A DNA stretch of 64,000 nucleotides from Rostratula benghalensis. Lineage: Eukaryota > Chordata > Aves > Charadriiformes > Rostratulidae. The stretch spans positions 1 to 64,000 of the forward strand of contig VXAI01000338.1 of the NCBI GenBank assembly GCA_013399305.1. The letters run 5' to 3'. Of this stretch, positions 1-12,831 are shown in pieces (position 1 is the first letter of the stretch; every line of letters starts with the position of its first letter). Position numbers and translations under genes: made by a program. The notes beneath the pieces are model-generated. The model made no database searches. It was given only the letters and a program-made list of their open reading frames with translations, and had not been told where the DNA came from.

Positions 1-124
1 ACCGGATATATAGAAAATGAAGTCGTTGCTGGACTTGGGGTTGCAGGTTTTATAGCTGTCACTTGTCGTGTTTGTTGGGCTTGGGTATACTGAGTTGCCC
101 CTTGGCTATATCCTGCTTTTGGAG
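1..124 (-). CDS. ZFR: ZFR coding exon (fourth visible), truncated by window start
   Basis: Read on the minus strand from 124 to 1. The acceptor is ...cctaattag at 133-125, preceded by a pyrimidine-rich tract. The previous exon ends with one base of a codon, and the two bases at 124-123 complete an Ala codon. The frame then reads [18 protein letters not shown] and continues through the [13 protein letters not shown] stretch to IYPV, matching the human ZFR low-complexity region after the Tyr-Gln-Thr junction. There are no stops. The exon continues beyond position 1. The segment is Gln/Thr/Ser-rich with no folded domain. Confidence 0.95.
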
Positions 125-845
125 CTAATTAGGACAGAAAATAGAAGTGTACAAACATTGATATGTTTCAGCTAAAAATGCAAACCATTGTAAGTGGTAC
201 TTAAAAATACACAGGGGAATTAGCATGGCTGAAGTTATGGTTACACGCTGCGTACCATCTATCACACAACTGTTTTCTCATGTCACAGCACAGAGCAGTA
301 AGCCTCAGATTTATTTATTCATTTTTAACTGTGCTGCCATGTTTTCAAACAACCTTCTCATTCAATGGTTTTACTAGAGTACACTAAATCAAAGTATACC
401 TACACTTTACTATTATTTCTAATTACAGAAGAAAAAAAGTAAATAAAATCCATACTTTGCATCAGTCACAATGCCAATAATTTAAAGAACTATATACATT
501 AAATAACTAAAGAATTAAAGAAGAGAGTCTTTCTAAGTTAACATCTGAACCTTGACAGTTTGAACCTAGTTCAACAAGGTTTCTGGACGAATCAACAAGG
601 AATTTGCCTAGAAATATGTTTTTGAGTATCCTTGTAAGGATCCAAACCTCAGAGACAGCTACTTATGGTCATGTCACAATAATGTTCAAGTTCTAGGTGC
701 AGCAAGTTTTTCTACACATTGACAGACAAAACTAAAAAAAAAATTTTAAAATCTAGATAATGTGAAATTCAAAGACATATTTTTAAGGTGTTGAAGTAGT
801 ACACAGACTGTGTATAATGACAGGAGTTTGAATCATGCCACCCAC
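125..845 (-). other. ZFR: ZFR intron between third and fourth visible exons
   Basis: This 721-bp intron is bounded by a GT donor at 845-844 and an AG acceptor at 126-125 on the minus strand. It is AT-rich unique sequence; I see no repeat, RNA gene or other coding segment in it. Confidence 0.85.
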
Positions 846-984
846 CTGTTTGGTAGTACGATTCAGCTACTGAAGGTTGAGGCTGGGCAGCAGCAGCCAC
901 AGCAGTCGCTGTTGGTTGTTGATAGTACTGTTTGCTGTCATAAGCTACAGCTGGGGCAGTAGATCGAACATAAGAATAGGAATC
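846..984 (-). CDS. ZFR: ZFR coding exon (third visible)
   Basis: The 139-bp exon starts at 984 after a tttcag acceptor and ends at 846 before gtgggt. It encodes 46 complete codons plus one base, starting [19 protein letters not shown] and ending AESYYQT. It matches human ZFR closely. As recalled, human has two more residues in the Ala/Thr run after Gln-Gln-Pro-Thr-Ala-Thr-Ala, and Thr where this copy has Ser near the end. The exon enters in phase 0, matching the Gln codon that ends the preceding exon, and leaves in phase 1, matching the exon at 124-1. It is an intrinsically disordered segment without a catalytic or binding motif. Confidence 0.96.
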
Positions 985-2602
985 CTGAAAATTCAGAAAA
1001 AGAAAAACCAGCAAATTTCTCCTTAAGTATATATCCGGAGTAATAAAAATCATTTGCAGAGTCAAAGAATTTTCTTCTATTCTACTAAAGTAGAATTTTT
1101 TAAAAATACAGATATGCTATATACTAATATATGTATTAAAGAAATTAAATTTTAGTTTACAGACACTTCAGGCCTGAAGACAACCCTGATGTTTTTTTTC
1201 AAACTTAATATAGGAATTAACCTCATGCTATTAAATAACTTTCCCTTACAAATTATTTTTGTTATCAGAAAGCAACTATTCTCACTAGTTTTTCATAATG
1301 ACTCTATCAGATTACATTCCTGTAAAATATGAAGGAAAAAACCACCACAGATCTCCACAAAAAAAGTGTATTTCTACAAACCACAATAAATCCACAAATA
1401 CAATTTGTATTTTTATATTTTTTAGAGTATGAAAGTGATACTTTTGAAGGTTTCTACTTTTTGCTGTATCAACTAGTTCATTAGAGAACCGTATCTATTC
1501 TATAATGGCAAGGCTAATAGGTTATTTGACACCTCTAGAACTCGGAGGACAGCTAGTAAGCTTACAAGGGAAGGGCCTCTCATCCTCACCACAATTATGG
1601 TAAAGTGTAAAGAGTAAGTAAACTGAGGGGTAGCAAGGCATGAACTACTGTAGCTGAAATGTACAAAATGTACAAAAAAAATTATTTTTGTTTCCCAGAA
1701 TTGTAACAATAAAACCTCTTTGCCATCCAACCTGTGTAAACTCGCATTATTTTTATTTCATTTAGGGAATTCTCTTTTCTGTCTGGAAGCATCTAATAAC
1801 TGACCTCATAATTAAGAGTACACGTTCTACTGGAAAGCCTCCTACATTATAATTCATTACCATATATAACAAATTATCAAAACTGTACAAAAGAATTGAG
1901 AACATGCAGCAACAGTATAGTCCATCAAAACAAACCAAAATGCTAATTACCATCTAGATAACACCTTGATAAGTTTAGGGCTAAAAATTTAAAAAATTTA
2001 AAAGACATTATTTCAATATCCAAGAAGAAAACAAAGAGTCCCTCTTTTGTGGAAACCTGCAGTCACACAAGGTTAGGCAGTGATCTCAAAGGGTACCCAA
2101 AAGGTATTTTCTCTCCTAGCACAATCTTCTGTCCTCACGTTTGGTACTAGAAGTCCCGCGGCACTCAGACATCTGGCAAGGGAACTACTTCTACCTCCAC
2201 TGAAAATTTTTACTGAAACATTTTTTTTCAGCTACCTCAGTTCCGTGAGCCAGTTCACTGCACTCTAGTTGAACATTTAAGCTATTCTCTTAAGCAGCAG
2301 TTTCACAGAATCACTTAGAAGTAAGTATCTGTTCATTGAATATCATATGAAGGTCTCACTCTTAGCTCCTGCAGCCCTAGTGCTGATAATCCTCCCTGGG
2401 CCATGTGACACTGCACATACATACTTCACATTTTATCAGCTTGAGCTACCACGTAACTGGAATTGTACTCAAACTGTGATTCATAGAAGAAAATACCCAA
2501 AAATATCATAACATTCTCTTACCCAAATAGGCCTCCTCCTTTTAAAGTACCATTTAAAAATCATACAACAGAATTAATTTTTTGTTTTGTTTTTTAACCC
2601 AC
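985..2602 (-). other. ZFR: ZFR intron between second and third visible exons
   Basis: A 1.6-kb AT-rich intron with donor gtgggt at 2602-2597 and acceptor cag at 987-985. It contains a 14-bp perfect palindrome at 1168-1181 and short A/T runs. No CR1 copy or RNA gene is recognisable. Confidence 0.85.
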
Positions 2603-2885
2603 CTGGTAATTCTGCGTAGTGACAGGAGGCGGTGGTGGCGGAGCTTCTTGTTGCCTCTGTGTATAACCATAGTCCGTAGCGGTGTGCGCTGTAGGGTAGC
2701 CTCCATAGGCTGCGGCTGTTGCAGCAGCAGCAACAGCTACGGGAGCAGGTCTGGCCACCGCAACCGTGGCTGCCGCGGGAGCGTATGCTGCGGTGACGGT
2801 GTGCGCTGCCACCGGAGCCTGGTGGACGGTGTAGCTCGCAACTGTAGTTGGATGGGAATAAGCTACACCCGAAGCTGGCTGCTGG
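2603..2885 (-). CDS. ZFR: ZFR coding exon (second visible), Ala/Pro-rich
   Basis: This 283-bp exon is read from 2885 (acceptor ...ttctacag) to 2603 (donor CAG|gtgggt). It carries one base plus 94 codons, starting [20 protein letters not shown] and ending with a Pro run (APPPPPP) and TTQNYQ. It corresponds to roughly residues 46-140 of human ZFR with near identity; one visible difference is Val for Ala after the proline run. The phase-1 entry means the preceding exon must end one base short of completing this frame's first codon with the single base at 2885. The local sequence is much more GC-rich than the flanking introns, so the opposite strand is also open by chance. Confidence 0.97.
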
Positions 2886-4121
2886 CTGTAGAACAAGACA
2901 GTGAGTAAATAATTAGACTAATCCGACGTACTAAGCCTGCACATTTCAAAATCCCAGATCTGGTTAATACTTGTCTGTTCTACAGACAGACCTGGAGCAG
3001 CTGGCTCGCTATGCATACACTTCAATGTCTTTCAGTGCCTCTCTTCCACCCCCGTTCAATAGGCTGTATCATTTTGAAATTTCCATGGTTGCACACAAGT
3101 TATGCAGGTGAGTAGTTTTGTAGCAAGGTGGGAATTTGTGCTGGCTTTTTTTCCAAGCACTGAAACACAAGTCTTTTATGCAAAACATTACAGAAGTCTT
3201 AAACTGCTATCTTTTCATGACCAACAAGTTTTTTAATGTTTTAGTAGTTCTTCAATAAAAACTGACAGACCTGCCAAATTAAGAAAAATACTACTTCTCT
3301 GAAAGCTCATTAATGACCTGCACTTGCATGAAGGTTTTTAATAAACTATATTAACGCGAGGAGATTTTAAAGACTTCCATGAAAATTAGCTCAGAACTTT
3401 TACGTTTAAGGCAGAGATGCTTTGAAGACACACCTCTGACAGGGAACTTCTCCCACAGAAGTTTAGTATTACAAAAGCTGGCCCCATTCATTCATAGCGT
3501 CACAATATGAAGCATCCAAAGAACAGAGAGTCAGATTGAGCAGGAAGACTGCTTTGGCCATATTCCAGGCACATGCTGAGACTAATCGGCCTTTTCAAAA
3601 TTTGTGACTAGGACATTAGTATGTGGCTATATGCTAAGAGCAAGTAAATATTAACAGCAGAAATAAAAAAGTGATGGTTTCAAAGGTTTAATTACGCAAA
3701 CAGAAGCTAGTATTATTGTCCTATACTGATGCGTTGCCGTGCATTATGATTAGAAGCTTAGAACATTTATTTTAATTTTTAAACAAATAAAGCAAACTGG
3801 GCAAAACATCACTATCTGGAACAATGACATGAAGTGGGGATTGAGTGACTATTCTGAATCTTTCAGTAGAGTTCCTGCACTGTTGTTCAATAATGAAAAT
3901 CCCTATACAGTTTCATATCTCCATAGCACTATTAAAAGATAGTTGAAAACAACTTCCATCAAGGAGGTAGAATCCCCTATTTTTCAGAAGAACGAAAAAA
4001 GAATAAAGAAATCTCACCTGAAGCAAACATACTCAGTGGCAAAATGGAATTACCAAAAGGGGCAAGTCACAGTATTTTTTCCTGAAGTCTGCAATAATCT
4101 TTCTGACATAATTACCAGGGG

Positions 4122-4140
4122 AAAAAAAAAAAAAAAAAAA
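4122..4140 (+). repeat. A homopolymer (19 bases)
   Basis: An uninterrupted run of 19 A on the plus strand in the ZFR intron. No CR1 or SINE tail adjoins it, so it looks like a simple mononucleotide repeat. Confidence 0.9.
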
Positions 4141-4581
4141 GCACCTTTTACCTATACATACTAGTATTTTTTCAAAAGAAATTTCTATAACTCCCTTGAT
4201 GTTTAGTAATTTTTATTTATTTGTCTTTAGAAAAACTGATTTTGTTATTTTAATTACAGCAGAAGCCATTCAATACAATCTATAAAAAAACGTTCTTGAA
4301 GGAGAAACAAAAAATGCTACTACAATTGGACTTCCACATGTGGACTCCGCCTTCTTCCCACTGTAGGTCCCTGATTGCTTAAAAGACCACTTGCATTCCA
4401 TCCAAATTAAATTCAGTTGTGAGCTGTACTCATAATTATGTTTCATTTTGTTTTCAATTTCTTAGCATGACAGTAAAAGGAAAAGACATAAAACACTTCA
4501 GTGTAGCTCCCACAGCTGCTTGAAACAATTCCCCCAGCTTGACTTAAGTAGGAAGTAGGTCTCCGTTTTGACAATTTAATC

Positions 4582-5510
4582 ACATATCACAAAATATCAG
4601 GGATTGGAAGGAACCTTGAAAGATCATCCAGTCCAATCCCCCTGCCAGAGCAGGAACACCTAGATCAGGTCACACAGGAACGTGTCCAGACGGGTTTTGA
4701 ATGTCTCCAGAGACGGAGACTCCACAACCTCTCTGGGCAGCCCCTTCCAGTGCTCCGTCACCCTCACTGTGAAGAAGTTTTTTCTCATATTTAAGTGGAA
4801 CCTCCTGTGTTCCAGTTTGCACCCATTGCCCCTTGTCCTATCACAGGCCGTCGCTGAGAAGAGCCTGGCTCCATCCTCCTGGCACTTACCCTTTACATAT
4901 TTAGAAACATTCAGGAGGTCACCCTTCAATCTCCTCTTCTCCAAGCTAAAGAGACCCAGCTCCCTCAGCCTTTCCTCCTATGGGAGATGCTCCACTCCCT
5001 TGATCATCTTTCTGGCTCTACTCTGGACTCTCTCAAGCAGTTCCCTGTCCTTCTTAAACTGAGGGGCCCAGAACTGGACACAATATTCCAGATGGGGTCT
5101 CACCAGGGCAGAGTAGAGGGGGAAGAAGAACCTCTCTCCACCCACTGACCACCCCCCTTCTAATACACCCCAGGATGCCATTGGCCTTCTTGGCCACAAG
5201 GGCACAGTGCTGGCTCATGGTCATCCTGCTGTCTACCAGGACACCCAAGTCCCTTTCCTCTACACTGCTCTCCAACAGGTCAGTTCTCAATCTATACTGG
5301 TACCTGGGGTTGTTCTTCCCCAGATGCAAGGCTCTACATTTGCCCTTGTTATTTCATTAAATTTCTCCCCGCCCAGCTCTCCAGCCTGTCCAGGTCCCAC
5401 TGGATGGCAGCACGACCTTCTGGCGTGTCAGCCACTCCTCCCAGTTTGGTGTCATCAGCAAAGTTGCTGGTAGTGCACTCTACTCCCTCATCCAGGTCAT
5501 TGATGAATTT
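4582..5510 (-). mobile_element. CR1 LINE, 5'-truncated, minus orientation
   Basis: About 0.93 kb of a CR1 retrotransposon. The 3' end lies at the low coordinate, where the minus strand reads through the typical 'ggttggact.gatgatct..aaggttccttccaatcc' style terminus. Three frame-shifted open segments encode the C-terminal half of the reverse transcriptase ORF. The catalytic box Phe-Ala-Asp-Asp followed by TKLGG is intact at about 5462-5451, and the conserved [10 protein letters not shown] and [18 protein letters not shown] regions follow. Frame changes make the copy non-functional. The 5' boundary near 5510 is where homology to the CR1 'INDLDEG' region stops. Confidence 0.93.
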
Positions 5511-8500
5511 AGGGTGAGAAACCAGGAAGTTCAGGAAGACTATTCCAGGATGGTAAAAGTACATGACAGTCTATAAAATGAGGCTGCATTGTCTACATAA
5601 CTAACAATACAGAAGTGAAAAATATTCACAAATTCTGAGAGAATCCTCACACGTTCCTACTAAAACCACATTAAATTCATAAAACAGACAGCAGACTGCA
5701 GCTGAACATACCAGCAATCCACTACTACCAACAATGAAAGCCTTGCTCCGTCCTATCCCCGCTCTTATTCTTCCTGCCTCCCATATACCCAACCTGGTTA
5801 TGCTATCCTATCCTATCTCTAGTGCTATTTCTGCTACTTTTCAAGCTATTCAGTGCAGTGATTTAACTCATTAGTATAGCAGAAAACTATGAGAACATTA
5901 TTTTCTGGCTTTGTTTCTAGTATGGCAAAAATGTTAGAAACATTGGTGCTTACAGAAATAATCTGCTGAGTGCCTGAGCCCATATAAATTACACTCAGGG
6001 AAAAAAAAACGAGAGGTGGAGAAAGGCCAGGGACCCATCCAGGAAGCATTAACTTGGCTCTTCCAAGTTCCATGAAACTACGCTTAAATCACTTTCACAA
6101 AATACAATACAGTCCTCACAACACACTACGAAGTAACCACACCAGTTAGTTTATCACAGAAAATGCTTTTGTTCTCAAAATACATATGATCAAGGTTACC
6201 TAACAGTTTCCAATATTTAATATTATGAAGAGATTATGAACATTATGATCAAGACTATTAAGAAGATTCTGGTACAGACTGTTTCATTTCTTCTATGCTA
6301 CTTTTATATTAAAATTCCTTATCATGGTATAGAACTAACAGCCCAAATAATTTGATTTCTAAGGCTAATGCAGTTCTATGACCATATTTACTGTAGCAAA
6401 CCTGTTCCCCTTGCTTCTGCAACATCATGCAGAGCTAGTGATCGAGTTTGCAAGACTGCAAGAAAAATACCCTAGAACTGTCTGCTTCTTCCTTCTTAAA
6501 AGCTGTTACTTTATTATAAATTCACAGTGAGATCTCTTCTAAATTTATGACATTCCTTTTTTTCCCCTTATGCTCTTACTGAAATCCTTTTAACGTTAAG
6601 ATGACCAGACACTTTCATGTCAATGTACATGAAAATATTTTTGTGCCAACTTCTTCATTTAACTTATCAGAACTTTAGTCCTTGTTTGGCAATTAGTGCC
6701 TCATCACATTTGCTGAGATGAACTTACCTCTTCTAGATTATTTTACCAGACTCCCCATTCCACTGATCTTTCTTGCAGTTCATCTGTGCACCTATCCTAG
6801 CATTACCTACTTTTCTTTCTTGCCTACACATGGCAAGGCCCATAATGCATCATTTCAGATTAAGTTCCTGCTATGCTACTTAGTTTGTTCCAGGCAGTGG
6901 GTTTTTTTGTTTGTTCCCTCCTGTCCCCCCAACAATCTAGCTTCCTCAAAGCAGCTTCTTGTAAAGTTACCTCTGTTTGTTAATATTTTCTTTGCATCTA
7001 GTATTACAACGTGCCAGAGTAATATAAATACTAAGTAAGACTCAGAATCAATCCCTAGAGAGCTCCACTGCAATTACTCCTATTTGATCACTCTCCCAAT
7101 TCCACTAACTACCTCTACCAGATTCTTCTCTACAATTATTTACTAATCTCCACCTTAAGTAATAATTTTCCAAACTGCACCACATCAAGTATTTCAACTT
7201 AGCTCCAATAAATAAGACTCCAAAAGATTTAGGCTCATGATGAAGTTATTGAAGCAACAATGAAATACAGTATGTCAGCTGAGCTATGGTAACAAACCAC
7301 AGGTATGTTCTTCCCTACAACAAAGAAAGTAATTCAGTTTAGCTTAATCCCCCAACAAAGTGGTAAAAAGTTGACCCAAATTACTCTGTATGTTCCATGG
7401 GTTAAAAACATGCAGTAGAGCAGACACAGAAGCTAGCTCACTGACCTGGTAACAGCCAGTTTTCATGGCGGATCAATTTTTCTCTTCCCCAAAAAAAACA
7501 GTAATATCCCTACCAGCACCTTTGCATTCAAGGATTTCAGCTCCCTCTATATGAAAAGATAATGAGTCCAATTGGCTTTATTTAGGTGGAGCTTAAAAAT
7601 CACAGAATAACTTAAATTCAACCAAAGACATGGGAGTTCCAACACAGTGCTCAAATTGGCTACTTTCAAAGTTACATTTAGGTTTCTCACTGCATTTCCT
7701 CTGTCCCAGTGAGAGCCAGTTTACAGTCTACATGTTGCACATATTCTGCTTCAGGTTACATTAATGTTTCAGTCAACTACAAAAGGTAATTTCCAGTCTC
7801 TCCCTACCTGCTTTACACTGTTACATGCATGTTGCTATTTCCCCATCCTCTTTGACTCTGTCCCCCAAATAAGCTTGCTTCTATTCAGAAGTTTTCCACT
7901 GCAGTATATAACTGGCGTGCCTTCATCTTCTGCATCATAAGTAACCTCAACATACAGATAATTAATTCTTTATTCACAATTGTTGTATTGCAGTGCATGA
8001 GAAAAGTGTATTTGTAAAACATCTTTGACAAGTCTTTGAGCAACAGCTACTCTCATTTCTACTGACAGTAATGATGGGCAATACTAATCTTTCTGATGCA
8101 TTAGTCTCAGAACAAGTACCACATATTATGAAATACCACTCTAATATTAAATCTCCTAGATAAGACTGAATATAGTGAGCTGTGACCATGTATTTTTCTC
8201 CACACTTTCTCCAGTCCCCCATCAATCTGATTTCCTGGGGGGTGAGGGACCACACTGAGTAACAGCCTTGCAGAATTAAACCCAGAGGAAAAGGCCACAG
8301 CAAAAATTAGCCACATTAGCCACATCAAACATTAGTCTACATTGCTATCTGCTGTAAGAAACTCCTTCCAACTAAGCAAAAGTATGTTTTCCCAAAATGG
8401 GTGCATGTTTTGCCATGGTATTTTGCAAGCTGGATGCAAGACCAACACCGCGGCTGCTTTCATGGAACTAATGTCTGATCTAGCTGTGTACACTTGGAAC

Positions 8501-9699
8501 TATGATTCTGAAACCCTGTAACATGAAAAAAAAAGTTTTTCTCATTTGCAAAGTCTCCAGGAACACTGAGGCATCACAAACAATTACCGAGATCTCCCTG
8601 CCCAATTCCACACCACAGAATCTATTAAGCCATAAAATGTGTAATTCTAGGTAGATACTTAGCCAGGAAAATTCCTGCCTGAACACTTACATTTGTCCAA
8701 GATGTATTAAAACACCAGCACACATTTGTTATTCTAAAGCATACTTCTGGCAGGCTTACTTTTTTAATTTATTTTTTTTTTCACTTAAAGAAATAATTTT
8801 ATGGATAGCTTAGCACAACATTAGAAGTACTTTTAATATATTTTTAAAAATACAAATATCTTGAACTAAAAAAACCTCCACTAATTAAGATTTATTTCTT
8901 GAATTCTAATTTTTAAGAACATTAGAACATTTCAGCATTAAGGAAACCGTGTTTGTTGAGACCTATCTGCCAGACTTCTCAAAATTCCAAAGATTATTCT
9001 ATTCGTAACACAATAGCAAAAATACAGTTTTGTTGTTTTTCTTTCAGAGATAGGAAAATTAAAACAAGCATGAGCTAACTCTACAAAAACTAAAAGCAGC
9101 ACTAGAATCAGCTGCTTCTTCAGATGCTAACCTAGGAAGAGGCACTACTGAGTAACTGGTCAGATGAAGTTTCAGGTGTGTTAATGGAACCTGGGCAAAG
9201 CAAAACCAGGAACAACAACAACAAAGTCAAGTGAATCTTTTTTTTCTCCTAAACCCACTTGAAGCATAAAATGGTGAAATGAAATGAAATGTCACACTAG
9301 AGTAAGCTGTGCTTTAAAAGTGACTTCACTTGTTTTTCTAGAGCTTGTCACTCACTACGGGCATAAAATTCCACTGGAGACTGAATATATCTTTTTGGAA
9401 CTTTCATGAAAACTATTATTTCCTGTTATTACAATCTTGTGCAACAACCACCACTCCTAACCAATTCACTAAGAATTCAAAGAGAGGCCTGAAGGCATGC
9501 AAATATGCAATACCCTCTTGAATTGCTACATTACAGCACCTCCTAGTAACATATGTAACTTATGGTTTAACTACAGAAGGCTTGAAAAAGCAGGTTATTT
9601 GTAGCCATTTTCAGTTTTCCTTCCTCTTGCTGGTTTCTAAAAAAAATCCTTCCATAATTCTATTACAAACAAAAAATAAAAATACTGACTGCTACCCGA

Positions 9700-10275
9700 T
9701 CCCCCCCCTCAGCCTTCTCTTCCCTAGGCTAGACAGTCCAAGCTCGCTCAGCCTTTCCTCAGAGAAGAGATGCTACAGTCCCTTCATGTCCTGCCTCTCT
9801 TGTACTGGCGACCCCAGAACTGGACACAGGACTTCAGGTGTGGTCTCACCAGTGCTGAGCAGAGGTAGGAAGGATCAACCAGCTCAACCTGCTGGCAATA
9901 TATGAGCTAGTGCAGCCCAGGATGCCGCTCACCTTCTTTGCCACAAGGGCACATGACTGCTTCATGGTTCAACCTGGGTGTCCACCAGGACTCCCCAGGT
10001 GCTTTTCTGCCAAGCTGCTACCCAGCTGGATGAGCCCCAGCACCCACTGGTACAAGGAATTGTTCTTCCCCAGAGGGCAGGACTTTGCACTTCTCTTGTT
10101 GAACTTCATGAGGTTCCTGTCAACTCACTTCTCCAACCCATGGAGGTCCCTCTCAATGCCAGAGCAACGCTGTGGTGTGTCAGCTCTTCCTTTTAGTTTT
10201 GTGTCATCAGCAAACCTGTGGAGGGCATACTCTGCCCCATCATCCAAACTTGCTGACGGTGAATATGTTAAATAG
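9700..10275 (-). mobile_element. CR1 LINE internal fragment, minus orientation
   Basis: A decayed CR1 piece spanning the region from just before the 'FADD' box to the 'LFSLGKRRL' region. On the plus strand the reverse complement reads as the familiar 'cagccttctcttcccta..ctagacagtcc', 'gaactggacac' and 'tggtctcaccag' landmarks. The 3' end (low coordinates) is missing: homology begins abruptly after a C run at about 9702-9710. The usual untranslated 3' terminus is absent, so the copy was cut after insertion or is an internal remnant. It is older and more diverged than the 4582-5510 copy. Confidence 0.88.
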
Positions 10276-11647
10276 AAAAAATGCTACATCTGGCAAGTTC
10301 TCTACAAAAGGAAATAAACTACACTCGTATGGAAAACTCTATTAAGTCCTTAAAACATTCTGTATTTCCTATTGTAAAGTACTACTTTGCTTTTCTAGTA
10401 ACAATAATGCAATTACACTTTAACCTACCATTGCGGTATTTCAGTAGCCCAGGAAATTTTACACTTAATTAAACATCCCAGAATTAGGCCTACAGCTGTC
10501 AATCCATTTCAAGGTTACAACTCAAAGGACACAACTATACCGTTAACAGAAAAGCTTCCCCAAGTGCTCAGTTCCTAAAGACATGAGCCTGCTGCAAATT
10601 TCACCTTGTTGGCAGACTGCCTTCCTCAAAATGACAAAGGCTCCTCTGATGAGCGAGGCACCTTTTCTCCCCAGCTACCACCACCTCCTCTGTCTCTCAA
10701 TCGTCAGTCGACTGCCATTCTGGCACACGGCCCATGTTACCAAATCCAGAGCCCCTTATTGCCTTTCTAATATTGGCATGTTTCCTTTGAGAGTGGGACC
10801 TCACTGATTTGAAAATAAGCCTATCAAATTCTTTATATGAATGGCAGTAGCTTACTGGAGGCTTCTTGCATACACTAAGTAAGCTAGAAATGCATGTTTA
10901 TGATAACACCTAAGACTCAACATTGGTTGAACACAGGAGAATCAGCACCACACAGCTCTATCGTATTCAGTGAAGTCTCTTGCTAAAAACGTGCATGCTT
11001 TGCCATGTGAAGCAACTCAAGATAGCATGGTCGTAAAATGCACAGAAAGAAAGCATTTAGTTTTTACATGATGATACAGGTACATTTATCCCATTGTAAG
11101 ACTAAGACTACATTAATTTACCATGCATTTTAGCATGGGGTGCATAGAACACAATACCATAAGATGAACATATGTTTTTCTCAGCAGAAGTCTAAGACTA
11201 GCAGTACATTTTCACTTCAGAATAAGCTGCAAGTCTACTCGGCATTGTCCTCTTCTTCCTATTATCCACCTGCACAAGTCTGAATCATATTTAGTGATAT
11301 TTCAAGCTTGGGACAGTAGGGCTGCGTAAATTATAGCCTTAAGGTGGATGAAAGAATGAATACTTTTGAAACCAGTACCTAGTTGAAGGAGAGATGTCAC
11401 TTTCCTTCAGAGAGAGAGGAGAGTTCACTTCCACGTGGCTGCCCAGGAGATTGCACTTCAACATAAACTCACTGGTACGGTGGTCTGCTCTGTACTTAAA
11501 CTGCTAGAACTGCATTTATCTGTGAAGGCTCACCATACTTAGTCATATTCATGCTACTCAAAGTAAACAAATCACTTCTAACTACCCAAGAACCTCCCAG
11601 CTGTGACCAGTCTCATCAGGGCAGGGACACGGCATGAATGTGGGCAG

Positions 11648-11680
11648 CCAATCAGACAATCAATGTGTCCAATCAGACAA
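11648..11680 (+). repeat. Duplicated CCAAT-containing 12-mer
   Basis: The 12-mer ccaatcagacaa occurs at 11648-11659 and again at 11669-11680, 21 bp apart start to start. Each contains the CCAAT core recognised by NF-Y. It is deep in the ZFR intron with no CpG island, so a promoter role is not supported; a short tandem duplication is the simplest reading. Confidence 0.6.
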
Positions 11681-12530
11681 CTTTACAATGAAAGCATAAC
11701 GATGCCTCTCTCCCGCTCTGAACCAGGAATGCTATTATTTTTTTTACACATGAAAAACAAGTGATATTATGTTCTCCATTTCAAACTGAATCAACACACA
11801 GTGGTTCAGGGGACTGAGAGAGCACAAACACAAAGAGAAGAGGGATAGTATCACCGAATTCTACATCTATTTCAGGCTCCTAATTAGATGAATTAATACA
11901 GTTACTTAAATAAGTGATACATGAAGTTTGCATTGCATGCAGTTTTAAAGGTTAGGCCCCAGCACCACCACTAGCAGCAAGCACAAATTGTAAAAGTATT
12001 AACGATATTCAGGGAAATTTCCTGTATTGATATTTGCATAATCTAATGCTAGCCTCATTAAGTCATGGTATTATTACTGGGTAATGCACACAAAGAATTT
12101 TCAATGAGCGGGCAGCAGGAAATTTTATGCAGTGACAACACAGAAAGGAACAAGAACACTTCTCATCCATTATTTACAGGCCTAAAGGGCACTTGGCCCT
12201 TCTGCTGCCTTTGATTAAATATAAAATGAGTTAAGATTTCAAATGTGTTTTATGAAAACTAGCATTTATGAACTATTAATACAGGCATCCATTCTCTCTC
12301 TTATTTAGTCAATACATAGACCTATACTAGTTACAGCAGTAAATATATCAACTCTGGCACCCACTGCTCACAAAGTTCCCAAACCCGAGATCTAACATCT
12401 AAGCAGCTACAGTTCTGGCTTCAAATATCAGTATTTAATGTTAAGACTATATTCCTTGGTCAATTTTTAACTTATCATTCATGTTGGGTTTTTTGTTGAT
12501 TATTTGTAGGTTTTGTTTATTTGTTTTTAA

Positions 12531-12612
12531 TCAGAATTAGGTTGATGGTTGGACTAGAGGATCTCAAAGGTCCATTCCAACCTAGACAATTCTATGATTC
12601 TAATTCTATGTG
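12531..12612 (+). mobile_element. CR1 LINE 3'-end stub, plus orientation
   Basis: Only the last 80 bp or so of a CR1: 'ggttggactagaggatctc', then 'ccattccaacctagac', then the 'attctatgattct' terminal repeat. This is a severely 5'-truncated insertion, separate from the long copy that starts 220 bp downstream. Confidence 0.92.
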
Positions 12613-12831
12613 AAGGACGAGAGAGTATTTAAATGATCCACCATGGCCACACACAAACTACAATCACTGGAAGACATAATGACCTCCATGCCAATAATAG
12701 CTTCATCATCTTTTCAGCTGTTGATTTAAAGGAACTATTTCCTTGAACCCATTGGTTCTAACATATCTCCCCTTCACTACTGTTAAGCAAGTTAAAATAC
12801 TGTCACAGGCTACCAGTTCAGGCCTTCTACA

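Noticed and set aside
1168..1181. 14-bp palindrome cttcaggcctgaag
   Set aside because: Short palindromes of this size occur by chance in 64 kb, and nothing around it suggests function.
2582..2908. Plus-strand open frame over the ZFR exon
   Set aside because: It is the antisense shadow of the GC-rich Ala-coding ZFR exon, whose sense translation matches human ZFR.
4682..5473. Plus-strand frames within CR1 copies (also at 9582-10275, 20062-20586, 52651-53037)
   Set aside because: These are reverse-strand readings of CR1 reverse transcriptase sequence, not genes.
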